64,000 bases of DNA from Roseivirga sp. (GTDB lineage: Bacteria; Bacteroidota; Bacteroidia; Cytophagales; Cyclobacteriaceae): NCBI GenBank assembly GCA_021404565.1, contig JAAWWF010000001.1:357613-421612 (forward strand). The letters are read 5' to 3'. The position numbers and the translations under genes are program-made. The notes below the pieces were generated by a model. The model did no database searches, was not told the DNA's origin, and saw only the letters and a list, made by a program, of their open reading frames with translations. This document shows, piece by piece, positions 43,570 through 50,948 of this stretch; the stretch's first letter is position 1, and each line of letters begins with the position of its first letter.

Positions 43570-45585
43570 ATGCGTCAGGCAGTCATCCTTTGCTCCTTTC
43601 TTTGTCTCTATAGTCAGCTGTACTCGCAGTCTGGTAATGCCAACGCGGAAGACAGTATCAAAACCATCACACTTGAGAGTGTCATTTTCACTTATGAGGT
43701 ATCGGATCTAAGCAAAAAAGGGCTGAACAGTGACAGGCTACGAAATGGCGTTGAAACGAATCTTTCTAATGCCCTCGATCATATTCCCGGCTTTTTCAAA
43801 ATCCATGAAGCTGGCTTTCCCCTGGTATACAGAGGCATGTCGGCCAACCGGCTGCGGATTGAGCATAACGGAGCCCTTCGTACGGGAGTGGTAGATCAGG
43901 GATACCTTACAGACGACATCAATCCCGGTACGGTAAATATCCGGGTGGTGAGGGGAATAGAAAGTACACTCTATGGTAGTGGCGCCATTGGTGGTGTCAT
44001 CAGGTTTGATGAACCGTCCTTTGGTAGCATTGCTAATAAACGCAGCATCTACCTTGCTTACAGCAGCAACAATAGCAGCAAGACAGCAGGCCTTGAGCTT
44101 TCCGGAAAGAATGATCAATCAGGCTTTCGGTTTGCCAGCCGCACCAACAGTACAGACGATTTTCAATTCGGCAGCGGAGAAACTGCCCTAAACTCCGCTC
44201 AGGGACAAAACAGCCTTAACCTCTCTCTTTTCAGACGAAACAAGGCCAGAACCCATCAGCTCACCTGGAGCAACAACTATAGCAACAGCGACACTGAAAG
44301 GCCGCAAGGTTTTCAGAACAACCCTTTTGAGTTCCGTAAGTACCGCAACCACTTCACCTACCAAACCAACCTGGAATCACAGGCTGCACTAAAAAACGGA
44401 GTCATCTTAAAGCAAAACCTTTGGGCACTCTGGCTGGATACTGATCAGGAGCTACGCAATTTTAACGGAGACTTTAGCCGCCTGAATGTCTCTGAAAATC
44501 GCAATTATCAGAAACAGGCTTTTGGCTACCGTGGTAAGCTGGCATTGCAACCCTCTCCCCTGCTCGCCCTGCAAGTAGGAGCTGATTTTACAGGCTCCTG
44601 GCTCGATCAACAGAACATCCGTCAGGATTTCATCAATCAGATTTTTGACGAAAACACCTTTACTCAAAGCAGGGTGGAGCAAATGGCAGGCTTGTTTGGA
44701 CTGGCAGAGTACAAACTGAAAGGAACCGTACTGGGCATTGCTATCCGGGCTGATATTGCCAGTATAGGTACCAGAGAGCAACAGGAGCACTATACCACCC
44801 TTTCAGGCGGGTTGGAGCTCACCCACAGTCAAAAGGATCGATATACTAATATCATCAGCCTGACCCGTAAATTCAGGTACCCCACACAGCAGGAGTCGGT
44901 AGGCGTACTCTTTGGGGGACGAGGCACCTTTTTTGGTAACCCTGATCTGAAACCGGAATATGGTTACCAGCTTGAGTGGACCCGGATTCGGAAGCTGAAC
45001 AACCAATTTGATATCGCCCTTACCAGCTGGTTTGCATTGTTCGAAAACAGAATTGCTGAGTTTTTCTTGGGCAATAGTGAGTTTTCTTATCGAAACCTTG
45101 ATAAGGCGCGAACCATGGGATTAGAAGCCAGACTCGACTACAAAATCCTCGGATTGGATTCAGAAAGCAGTACAACGCTGTCATTCTCTGGAACCTTCAC
45201 CCAGGGAGATAACCTCGGTAACGAAGGAATATTTGCCGGGGGCACTCCCCTCATTGGCATTCCTCCGGGCCGAATGCGACTGAGTGCCTTGCATAATCGC
45301 AATATAAGAACCAACCTCTCTCTGCAAGCTCATGCCAATGTTGATTATGTGCTGCCATATAATCGGCTGCCTTCAGGCTCGATTCGCCAAACCTTCGGTG
45401 TCATTGAAACGGAAGCCTATCCCCTAGTTGATTTAGGCTTCAAAGCTATCTGGAAGCTTAACCATAGCAGTCTGGAGTTTGGTCTGAATATTGCCAATCT
45501 CACCGATAAAGCTTACTTTCCTTTTGGCGCGCGCATAATGGGTGTGGGCCGAAATGTTACTGGCTCTTTGCGATATAATTTCTGA
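43570..45585 (+). CDS. TonB-dependent outer membrane receptor
   Basis: The 671-residue receptor has a signal peptide (MRQAVILCSFLCLYSQLYSQ). The plug domain (about 30-150) contains VETNLSNALDHIPGFFKIHEAGFPLVYRGMSANRLRIEHNGALRTG and RVVRGIESTLYGSGAIGGVIRF. A 22-strand barrel follows and ends GARIMGVGRNVTGSLRYNF with a terminal aromatic residue. It uses TonB energy to import a ligand bound by the lipoprotein encoded just upstream. Its 3' end is clearly related to two decayed copies at 46836-47019 and 48238-48318, so receptor sequence has been duplicated and lost here. Confidence 0.92.
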   Translation: MRQAVILCSFLCLYSQLYSQSGNANAEDSIKTITLESVIFTYEVSDLSKKGLNSDRLRNGVETNLSNALDHIPGFFKIHEAGFPLVYRGMSANRLRIEHNGALRTGVVDQGYLTDDINPGTVNIRVVRGIESTLYGSGAIGGVIRFDEPSFGSIANKRSIYLAYSSNNSSKTAGLELSGKNDQSGFRFASRTNSTDDFQFGSGETALNSAQGQNSLNLSLFRRNKARTHQLTWSNNYSNSDTERPQGFQNNPFEFRKYRNHFTYQTNLESQAALKNGVILKQNLWALWLDTDQELRNFNGDFSRLNVSENRNYQKQAFGYRGKLALQPSPLLALQVGADFTGSWLDQQNIRQDFINQIFDENTFTQSRVEQMAGLFGLAEYKLKGTVLGIAIRADIASIGTREQQEHYTTLSGGLELTHSQKDRYTNIISLTRKFRYPTQQESVGVLFGGRGTFFGNPDLKPEYGYQLEWTRIRKLNNQFDIALTSWFALFENRIAEFFLGNSEFSYRNLDKARTMGLEARLDYKILGLDSESSTTLSFSGTFTQGDNLGNEGIFAGGTPLIGIPPGRMRLSALHNRNIRTNLSLQAHANVDYVLPYNRLPSGSIRQTFGVIETEAYPLVDLGFKAIWKLNHSSLEFGLNIANLTDKAYFPFGARIMGVGRNVTGSLRYNF

Positions 45586-45660
45586 TTTCTATGGTTAATC
45601 ACAGAAAAACAGACCATATACAATCCTTTAACTCCAAATTCAGATCTGATACATCGTTAA

Positions 45661-46389
45661 ATGCAAATTATAGACGCTAACGATTATAACTTACGCACGG
45701 CAGTTTATCTTTTCGAAAGAGGCAAACTCGAATTTCTGGTAATCCCGATGCTCCATATCGGATCCAAAGAATTCTACCAAGAAGTTTCGCAAGAACTGGA
45801 AAAATGTGACTTCATAATTTACGAGGGGGTTGGATTGAAGAAATTGGTATCGGTTTGGAGTTCGTACAGACGCTTTGCCAAGCGACTGGGTCTTCGTTAT
45901 CAAAATGATGAGTTGGTCATGAAGAAGTTTCAACACAAACTCATCCATGCTGATTATGCCGGTAAGGCAGCCGAAGATGCCTGGAAGAAGATCCCCCTCA
46001 CTGGCAGACTTCTATTCAGGTTTTCTCTCATTATCGGATTAACTTTTCTTTCATTTAAGGAGAACAAAAGGTCTTTCGCCAAAACGTTTAGAAAGAATGA
46101 AGGAACAGACGATCAGCTTTGGTTCATGAAAATCGGGAAGTCTAACTCAGTTCACAACTTCATCATGGAGAAACGCAACAACATCATCATGGAGAAAATA
46201 GACGAGCAACTACAAAATGAGAGGAAGGATGATGTTCGGATTGGGGTTATTTATGGAGCGGCCCATATGCCTGGTATCATTCATCATCTTATGAATAAGC
46301 ATAAGTTCACCATCAAGGATTCATGGTTCCTGACAGTTCTTTGGCTTTCAAAACAAAACTTCCGCTTTAAACGGAAAGAGGATAATTGA
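45661..46389 (+). CDS. TraB/PrgY-like domain protein
   Basis: The 242-residue protein begins LEFLVIPMLHIGSKEFYQEVSQELEKCDFIIYEGVG, and later has RIGVIYGAAHMPGI. The H in LHIGS, the E in YEGVG and the GAAHMPG pair are the conserved features of the TraB/PrgY/GumN (Tiki-like) family of putative metalloproteases or pheromone shut-down proteins. A central hydrophobic segment (LLFRFSLIIGLTFLSF) suggests membrane association. It lacks a signal peptide. The biological role is unknown here. It sits 75 bases after the TonB receptor gene. Confidence 0.8.
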   Translation: MQIIDANDYNLRTAVYLFERGKLEFLVIPMLHIGSKEFYQEVSQELEKCDFIIYEGVGLKKLVSVWSSYRRFAKRLGLRYQNDELVMKKFQHKLIHADYAGKAAEDAWKKIPLTGRLLFRFSLIIGLTFLSFKENKRSFAKTFRKNEGTDDQLWFMKIGKSNSVHNFIMEKRNNIIMEKIDEQLQNERKDDVRIGVIYGAAHMPGIIHHLMNKHKFTIKDSWFLTVLWLSKQNFRFKRKEDN

Positions 46390-46455
46390 GTAGGTTATCC
46401 CGGAAGTCTTAACCAATTTCCTTACCCAAATGTGTTACCTGCAATTAGAAAAACA

Positions 46456-46827
46456 ATGAACCCGGAAGAGTTTATTAAATCATATGAAACAGCTCTAGGA
46501 ACTCAGAATTGGACCCTGGTCGAGCCTTTAGTTTCCAAAAATGTAAGTGTCACCTTTTCCAATGGAATGACTCACATTGGAAAAGAAAATGTCCAAAAAG
46601 CCTTCGAGAAAAACTTTTCTCTGATCCAAAATGAAAACTATGTTGTTGAAAATATTAAATGGCTGGTAAAGGATAACAAGTATGCGGTCTATTTATTCGA
46701 ATTTAATTGGACGGGTATCATCCAGGGAAAACCTGCGTCTGGAAACGGCATTGGCACTTCTGTCTTAATAAAAGAAGATTCCAAATGGAAATTATTGACC
46801 GAGCATTTGGGAAGAAAACCAGATTGA
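46456..46827 (+). CDS. SnoaL/NTF2-like fold protein
   Basis: From ATG 46456 (MNPEEFIKSYETALGTQNW) the product has 123 residues. The chain follows the NTF2/SnoaL pattern: N-terminal helices, then strands VTFSNGMTHIGKENVQKAFEKNFSLI, YVVENIKWLVKDNKYAVYLFEFNWTGII and SVLIKEDSKWKLLTEHLG. These are usually small ligand-binding enzymes or binding proteins of unknown substrate. A GTG at 46432 would extend the frame by 8 residues. The stop is eight bases before the first receptor fossil. Confidence 0.75.
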   Translation: MNPEEFIKSYETALGTQNWTLVEPLVSKNVSVTFSNGMTHIGKENVQKAFEKNFSLIQNENYVVENIKWLVKDNKYAVYLFEFNWTGIIQGKPASGNGIGTSVLIKEDSKWKLLTEHLGRKPD

Positions 46828-46835
46828 ATTTGAGT

Positions 46836-47019
46836 GCTATAGATACTAATGCCTGCCACCTCACTAAGCTTCGGATAAAAGCTGTATGACCGCTTGATTT
46901 CAATTCCATCACTTTCGGCTTTCGCATTATCAACCTTACCCACAAAGCCTAATTTCCCTTTGGCATCCGGATTATGGGGATGGCAGGAACATACTGGCTT
47001 TTTGCGATTTAGTTTCTGA
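46836..47019 (+). pseudogene. Decayed 3' end of a TonB-dependent receptor (copy A)
   Basis: Reading 46836 onward gives AIDTNACHLTKLRIKAV, then an in-frame TGA (46887), then PLDFNSITFGFRIINLTHKA, a TAA (46950), FPFGIRIMG, and after small frame shifts RN.TGFLRFSF and a stop at 47017. This aligns codon by codon with the receptor tail at 43570-45585 (VIETEAYPLVDLGFKAIWKL ... NLTDKAYFPFGARIMGVGRN). It is a fossil of about 60 codons, not a functional gene. Confidence 0.85.
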
Positions 47020-47077
47020 TATTGATACTGTCGCAAATCATTAAACTTACCGATATTCAACCAGATTTATGACAGGA
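46947..47077 (+). repeat. Direct repeat A (receptor 3' end and downstream spacer)
   Basis: This roughly 131-base stretch matches 48244-48376 at about nine positions in ten, in the same orientation, with an offset of about 1,298 bases. It includes the last receptor codons, the stop and about 50 bases of spacer up to an ATG (47069). The pair flanks the epimerase gene. Confidence 0.85.
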
Positions 47078-47203
47078 AATAATATTTCAGTCACTCAAAT
47101 CGGAAGAAATATTCTATAAACAACAAAAGCCTAGCAATAGCTAAAATTCATAACCCTCGTTTGAGATACCAGCACCTTTTAGCAAGAACATAACCCACTA
47201 TCA

Positions 47204-48046
47204 ATGAAAAAGATATTAGTAACAGGATCTTCAGGCAAACTTGGGAAAGAAATTGTTCGGCTTCTAAGGACAAATAATTACAATGTACTAGGGATTGATC
47301 TGCTACAAGGAGAAACGACTGACGAATTAATCGACATTCGAGACAAGAATGTAGTTAAAGAAATCACTCAAGGAATTGATGCGATAATTCATACAGCGGC
47401 ATTACATGGAAGACATACTGACCTAAACTATTCAAGAGATAAGTTCATAGTTACCAATATAAAAGGGACAAATAATTTACTCTCAGCATCAATTGAAAAT
47501 GGGATAAATAAATTTTTGTACACAAGTACCACCTCAATTTATGGTACAGCCATGGTCAGCGACAAACAAGCTGTATGGGTGGATGAAGAGTTGCTCCCTG
47601 ATCCAAGAGACATTTATGACATTACCAAGTTAACCTGTGAACTACTTTGTAAAGACTACTTTGAGAAAGAAGGAATTGAAGCCACTGTTTTAAGAGTCTC
47701 AAGGTTTTTGCCGGAAGATGATAACACAAAAGCTAATCATAGAATTTATAGAGGATTGGATGAAGAGGACGGAGCGATAGGTCATCAACTCGTTTTAGAA
47801 AAGAAATTCGACACGTTTGAGATTTATAATATCTCAAATGATAGCCCATTTAAGAAAAAAGACTTAGCAGACTTATATACTAATCCTAAAAAGGTGATAT
47901 GCCAATACTATCCGGAGGCAGAAAATTATTACGCCAGGAATAATTGGAAATTCATGGATAGAATAGATAGGGTATATTCAATAGCAAAGGCAAAAAAAGA
48001 ATTGAATTACAGGCCCCTTAACAACTTTGATACCTTCATTAAATAA
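47204..48046 (+). CDS. NAD-dependent epimerase/dehydratase (extended SDR)
   Basis: The 280-residue protein is an extended short-chain dehydrogenase: Rossmann loop TGSSGKLGKEI (7-17), DAIIHTAALHG, YTSTTSIYG and the catalytic Tyr-x-x-x-Lys in IYDITKLTCELL. Such enzymes act on NDP-sugars or related substrates, which cannot be specified here. The coding sequence is visibly AT-richer than its neighbours: by hand count 47461-47520 has 15 G+C of 60, against 31 of 60 at 44941-45000. It is flanked by direct repeats of a decayed receptor end, suggesting insertion by transfer or recombination. Confidence 0.88.
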   Translation: MKKILVTGSSGKLGKEIVRLLRTNNYNVLGIDLLQGETTDELIDIRDKNVVKEITQGIDAIIHTAALHGRHTDLNYSRDKFIVTNIKGTNNLLSASIENGINKFLYTSTTSIYGTAMVSDKQAVWVDEELLPDPRDIYDITKLTCELLCKDYFEKEGIEATVLRVSRFLPEDDNTKANHRIYRGLDEEDGAIGHQLVLEKKFDTFEIYNISNDSPFKKKDLADLYTNPKKVICQYYPEAENYYARNNWKFMDRIDRVYSIAKAKKELNYRPLNNFDTFIK

Positions 48047-48237
48047 AAAAGGAGATTGTAGCTATCAAAGCATAAAACGTCAATATGGGGAAGAATACCC
48101 TACTAGTAAATATAGATAGCAAGAACGGACTCACAACATTGCCTATGGCGAACATTAAACAAAGAGTACCAAATGATCTCATTTTTTAGATTTGGGAAAA
48201 AGTAAGAATCTCAAAGCACCAAAAGCACCTTCTGAAA

Positions 48238-48318
48238 AAAGAGGCCTACTTTCCCTTTAGTTCCCGGATTATGGGGATGGGCAGGAACATCACTGGCTTT
48301 TTGCGATATAGTTTCTGA
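48238..48318 (+). pseudogene. Decayed 3' end of a TonB-dependent receptor (copy B)
   Basis: From 48241 the codons read EAYFPFSSRIMGMGRNITGF and continue LRYSF-stop (TGA 48316-48318), an in-frame match to the terminal KAYFPFGARIMGVGRNVTGS segment and LRYNF ending of the complete receptor. Upstream the similarity fades within a few codons. Only the final barrel strand region survives. Confidence 0.85.
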
Positions 48319-48376
48319 TATTGATACTGTCGCAAATCATTAAACTCACAGATATTCAATCGGATTTATGAGAGGA
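48244..48376 (+). repeat. Direct repeat B (receptor 3' end and downstream spacer)
   Basis: This is the second copy of the repeat at 46947-47077. It runs into the first codons of the next gene (ATG at 48368), so the duplicated unit includes the likely promoter and leader of that gene. Confidence 0.85.
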
Positions 48377-48922
48377 GCTGTCGCAATGGGACTCTTGGCT
48401 ATGGCCCTGTTTCTGATCTCAATTATCATTATGATTGCGAGCGGGTCGGGTAAAAGCAGACAGACCATCGTTGCCATTGTTTCCTGCTTTGCAGTCAGTA
48501 TCATACTTGGCAGTTATAGTGTCTATGCCCTTATCAATGAGGTTAATGTGCTGGCCACTGATACAGTTAAGCAGAGATCGGGTGAAGAGATTTACGAATA
48601 CTATTATGGTAGCCCCAGATATCCCTGCCTGAAGATCATCGATCATGCAGACTATATGGACTCTGCCGGGGGAGACTGGTTGCACTTCAATACTTGCCCG
48701 GCAGAGTTTAACAGAATCATAAGACAATATCAATTCGAAGTCGCGATCGATACGAATGCCAATGAATGGATCAATAAGCCCGTTCCCGGTACTGACTGGT
48801 TCAAGCCTGAAACACTGGGCGAAGACCGACAGAAATTCAGTTTCCCTCCTGAACCGGACCCAAGGCTGATCATTTATACCAATAGAGACTCTACGGAGGT
48901 ATTTATGGTGAGCTATAACTAG
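48368..48922 (+). CDS. Membrane-anchored hypothetical protein
   Basis: The 184-residue protein starts with two hydrophobic segments (GLLAMALFLISIIIMIASG, about 8-26, and TIVAIVSCFAVSIILGSYSVYALI, about 33-56), followed by an extracytoplasmic or cytosolic domain with YYYGSPRYPCLKIIDHADYMDSAGGDWLHFNTCPAEFNRII and the ending PDPRLIIYTNRDSTEVFMVSYN. Two cysteines (YPCLK and NTCPA) might form a disulfide. I recognise no family. Its upstream region is duplicated at 47019-47069. Confidence 0.7.
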   Translation: MRGAVAMGLLAMALFLISIIIMIASGSGKSRQTIVAIVSCFAVSIILGSYSVYALINEVNVLATDTVKQRSGEEIYEYYYGSPRYPCLKIIDHADYMDSAGGDWLHFNTCPAEFNRIIRQYQFEVAIDTNANEWINKPVPGTDWFKPETLGEDRQKFSFPPEPDPRLIIYTNRDSTEVFMVSYN

Positions 48923-48960
48923 GTACCTGCTCCACACTCCCTCCGAGTCACTCACCAGAG

Positions 48961-48989
48961 GACTCTGAGGAAGCCGTTGACTCAGAGTC
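48961..48989 (+). other. Hairpin after membrane hypothetical gene
   Basis: GACTCTGAG (48961-48969) and CTCAGAGTC (48981-48989) form a perfect nine-base stem with an 11-base loop, about 40 bases after the stop codon. There is no T-run, so terminator function is uncertain. Confidence 0.4.
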
Positions 48990-49020
48990 TTGCCGGGCAA
49001 TAACGCTGAGCGATCATAAC

Positions 49021-49080
49021 AACTCAGGGTGAGCTACCAGTCGTCCGACCACTTAGAGTGGTCAGACGACTCTGAACGGT
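49021..49080. repeat. Dispersed palindromic element, copy 2
   Basis: The core arms are AGTCGTCCGACCACT (49039-49053) and AGTGGTCAGACGACT (49057-49071), a 15-base inverted repeat with a three-base loop and one G.T-type difference. It is flanked by conserved AACTCAGG and CTGAACG. The whole 60-base block recurs at 50411-50470 in the same orientation. Confidence 0.85.
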
Positions 49081-49191
49081 TGTAGAGACTACAGAAGAGC
49101 AGTTTAAACAACTTCCTTATGCAAGCGTATTCACTACTGAAACAGAAATTAAACGCAAGTGTGAAATCCAGTAATATGTAATAAGCCAAAG

Positions 49192-50403
49192 ATGAAGCCA
49201 AAACATAGAATCGTATTATTGATCTACTTGTCATTCTGGTCATTGAATTTAAATGGCCAGCAGGAATTGAATAACGATAAGATTGAACCAGTATCATTTA
49301 TCAGACATATTGGTAATGCTGGCATATCTCGTGGCGTCACGATAGAGCAAATTAAAGGAGGTGGCTATATCCTTACAGGTTACACGACAGACGGTGAACA
49401 CGGAGGAGAGGATGTTTTTCTAATAAAGACAAATTCAAAAGGGGAACCAATCTGGAAAAAAACCTTCGGAGGGCAGGGCAAAGATAACGGCTGGGCGGTC
49501 AGACAAACTGATGATGGAGGCTTCATTGTTGTAGGCTATACTGATAGTTTTGGAAACGGTGGAATGGATGTTTATCTGATCAAAACTGATTTCGAAGGGG
49601 ATACAATCTGGACAAAAACATACGGAGGTGATGGAGATGAGTTTGGATGGGATGTTCGGATTACCGAGGACAATGGTTTTATTATTGCCGCTCAAACCAA
49701 TAGCCAGGGCAATGGTGAGGTAGACGCTTACTTAATAAAAGTAGATAAAAAGGGAGACGAGGAATGGTCAAACACCTACGGGGGTGATAAAACAGATCGC
49801 GTATTCTCAGTACAACAAACACCAGATGGCGGATATGTTGCAGTGGGTATTACTTACAGCTATACCAGTATTAATCAGGAAGACCGAGACGGGTATTTGC
49901 TAAAAACGGATCCCGCTGGAAAACAAGTTTGGTATAAAACTTTTGGCAATGAAGCTTACGATGTCGCTCATTCTGTTACCCTCAACGATGACAATGGTTT
50001 TCTGATAACAGGCTATGGGGAGAGTTTTGCCAAAAACGGAAACAGAGACCTTTACCTCATCAAAACAGATGGATTTGGTGAAAGTGAATGGATAAAAACT
50101 TATGGAGGAGTTGAAGAGGAGCGTGGAATAAAAGGCCAACAAACAAAGGATGAAGGTTTTGTTGCGATCGGCTTTACTTCTGAAAATCGAGACGTATACC
50201 TGATTAAGACAAATAGTGCCGGGGATACTTTGTGGACAAGAACATATGGAGAAAAGGATAAAGTAGATTTTGGGTATACTGTAAAAGAAACGTATGATGG
50301 CGGTTATGTCTTAGTTGGGCATACCGCAAGCTTCAGTGGTGATGAAGGAAGTATTTTACTTATAAAAACCGACAGTGAAGGACTGGTGAAGCAAAGGGAG
50401 TAA
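49192..50403 (+). CDS. Secreted seven-repeat beta-propeller-like protein
   Basis: The 403-residue product has a signal peptide (MKPKHRIVLLIYLSFWSLNLNGQ) and seven repeats of about 50 residues of the form GGYIxxGYTxSxGxGxxDVYLIKTDxxGDxxWxKTYGG, beginning at about residues 58, 107, 156, 206, 261, 313 and 358. The pattern predicts a seven-bladed propeller made of DGGxxxxG and LIKTD strands, similar to proteins often annotated as PQQ-like or delta-60-like repeats. No catalytic residues are apparent, and there is no obvious C-terminal sorting domain. The gene is bracketed by two copies of a palindromic repeat. Confidence 0.8.
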   Translation: MKPKHRIVLLIYLSFWSLNLNGQQELNNDKIEPVSFIRHIGNAGISRGVTIEQIKGGGYILTGYTTDGEHGGEDVFLIKTNSKGEPIWKKTFGGQGKDNGWAVRQTDDGGFIVVGYTDSFGNGGMDVYLIKTDFEGDTIWTKTYGGDGDEFGWDVRITEDNGFIIAAQTNSQGNGEVDAYLIKVDKKGDEEWSNTYGGDKTDRVFSVQQTPDGGYVAVGITYSYTSINQEDRDGYLLKTDPAGKQVWYKTFGNEAYDVAHSVTLNDDNGFLITGYGESFAKNGNRDLYLIKTDGFGESEWIKTYGGVEEERGIKGQQTKDEGFVAIGFTSENRDVYLIKTNSAGDTLWTRTYGEKDKVDFGYTVKETYDGGYVLVGHTASFSGDEGSILLIKTDSEGLVKQRE

Positions 50404-50410
50404 TTATAAT

Positions 50411-50470
50411 AACTCAGGCTAAGCCACCAGTCGTCCGACCACTTGGAGTGGTCGGACGACTCTGAGCGAG
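50411..50470. repeat. Dispersed palindromic element, copy 3
   Basis: Arms AGTCGTCCGACCACT (50429-50443) and AGTGGTCGGACGACT (50447-50461) are a perfect 15-base inverted repeat around TGG. The 60-base block matches 49021-49080 with few differences and begins seven bases after the stop of the propeller gene. Confidence 0.88.
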
Positions 50471-50543
50471 TAACACTGAACAACTCTAAAAAACCTCCCT
50501 CCCAGGCTCTAATCCACGATTCGAAATTATTTGTTCTATTTTA

Positions 50544-50581
50544 TATAACAAATCAAAAACTCTTTCCGTAGATTTGTTATA
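50544..50581. promoter_or_regulatory. Perfect inverted repeat upstream of padR-type gene
   Basis: TATAACAAATC (50544-50554) and GATTTGTTATA (50571-50581) are exact inverted copies, 16 bases apart, ending 13 bases before the PadR-family ATG. It is a candidate PadR operator allowing autoregulation of the permease operon. Confidence 0.5.
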
Positions 50582-50594
50582 CAAAGTAGAACTA

Positions 50595-50948
50595 ATGGGT
50601 ACAGAAAAAGAACATATCGGGGAGCTGGAGGAACTGATTCTCCTGCTGATTGTCATGCTCAAAGAAGAAGCCTATGGCTTTGCCATCCGCAAGGCACTCA
50701 AAACGGAAGCCGATCGCACGGTCACCATAGGCGCTGTACATGGTACAGTCAACCGGCTGGAAAAAAAAGGCTTTATCGAATCCAATCTTGGGGGTGCTAC
50801 AGAACTTCGTGGCGGGAGGCGAAAAAGACTCTTTACAGTTACAGCAGCAGGTAAAAAAGTACTGCAACGCAGCCGTGATGTCAAGGTAAATCTCTGGATG
50901 CAGATACCGGAATTACAGTTGAGTAAAAACATCAGCTTCAGCCTTTGA
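50595..50948 (+). CDS. PadR family transcriptional regulator
   Basis: From ATG 50595 (MGTEKEHIGELEELILLLIVMLKEEAYGFAI) the product has 117 residues, with the PadR winged-helix core IGAVHGTVNRLEKKGFIESNL and GRRKRLFTVTAAGKKVLQRS. It is the short form that lacks the long C-terminal helix pair. In Bacteroidota this subtype is typically coupled to permease genes with the WFCxxEYLEEI prefix, as here. The stop overlaps the start of the next gene (TTGA, 50945-50948). A TTG at 50574 is a less likely start. Confidence 0.92.
   Translation: MGTEKEHIGELEELILLLIVMLKEEAYGFAIRKALKTEADRTVTIGAVHGTVNRLEKKGFIESNLGGATELRGGRRKRLFTVTAAGKKVLQRSRDVKVNLWMQIPELQLSKNISFSL

Noticed and set aside
46707-46889. Sixty-codon plus-strand open frame across the SnoaL-gene end
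   Set aside because: It is a chance extension that only runs into the receptor fossil. The codons after 46836 are fossil receptor codons, not a gene of its own.
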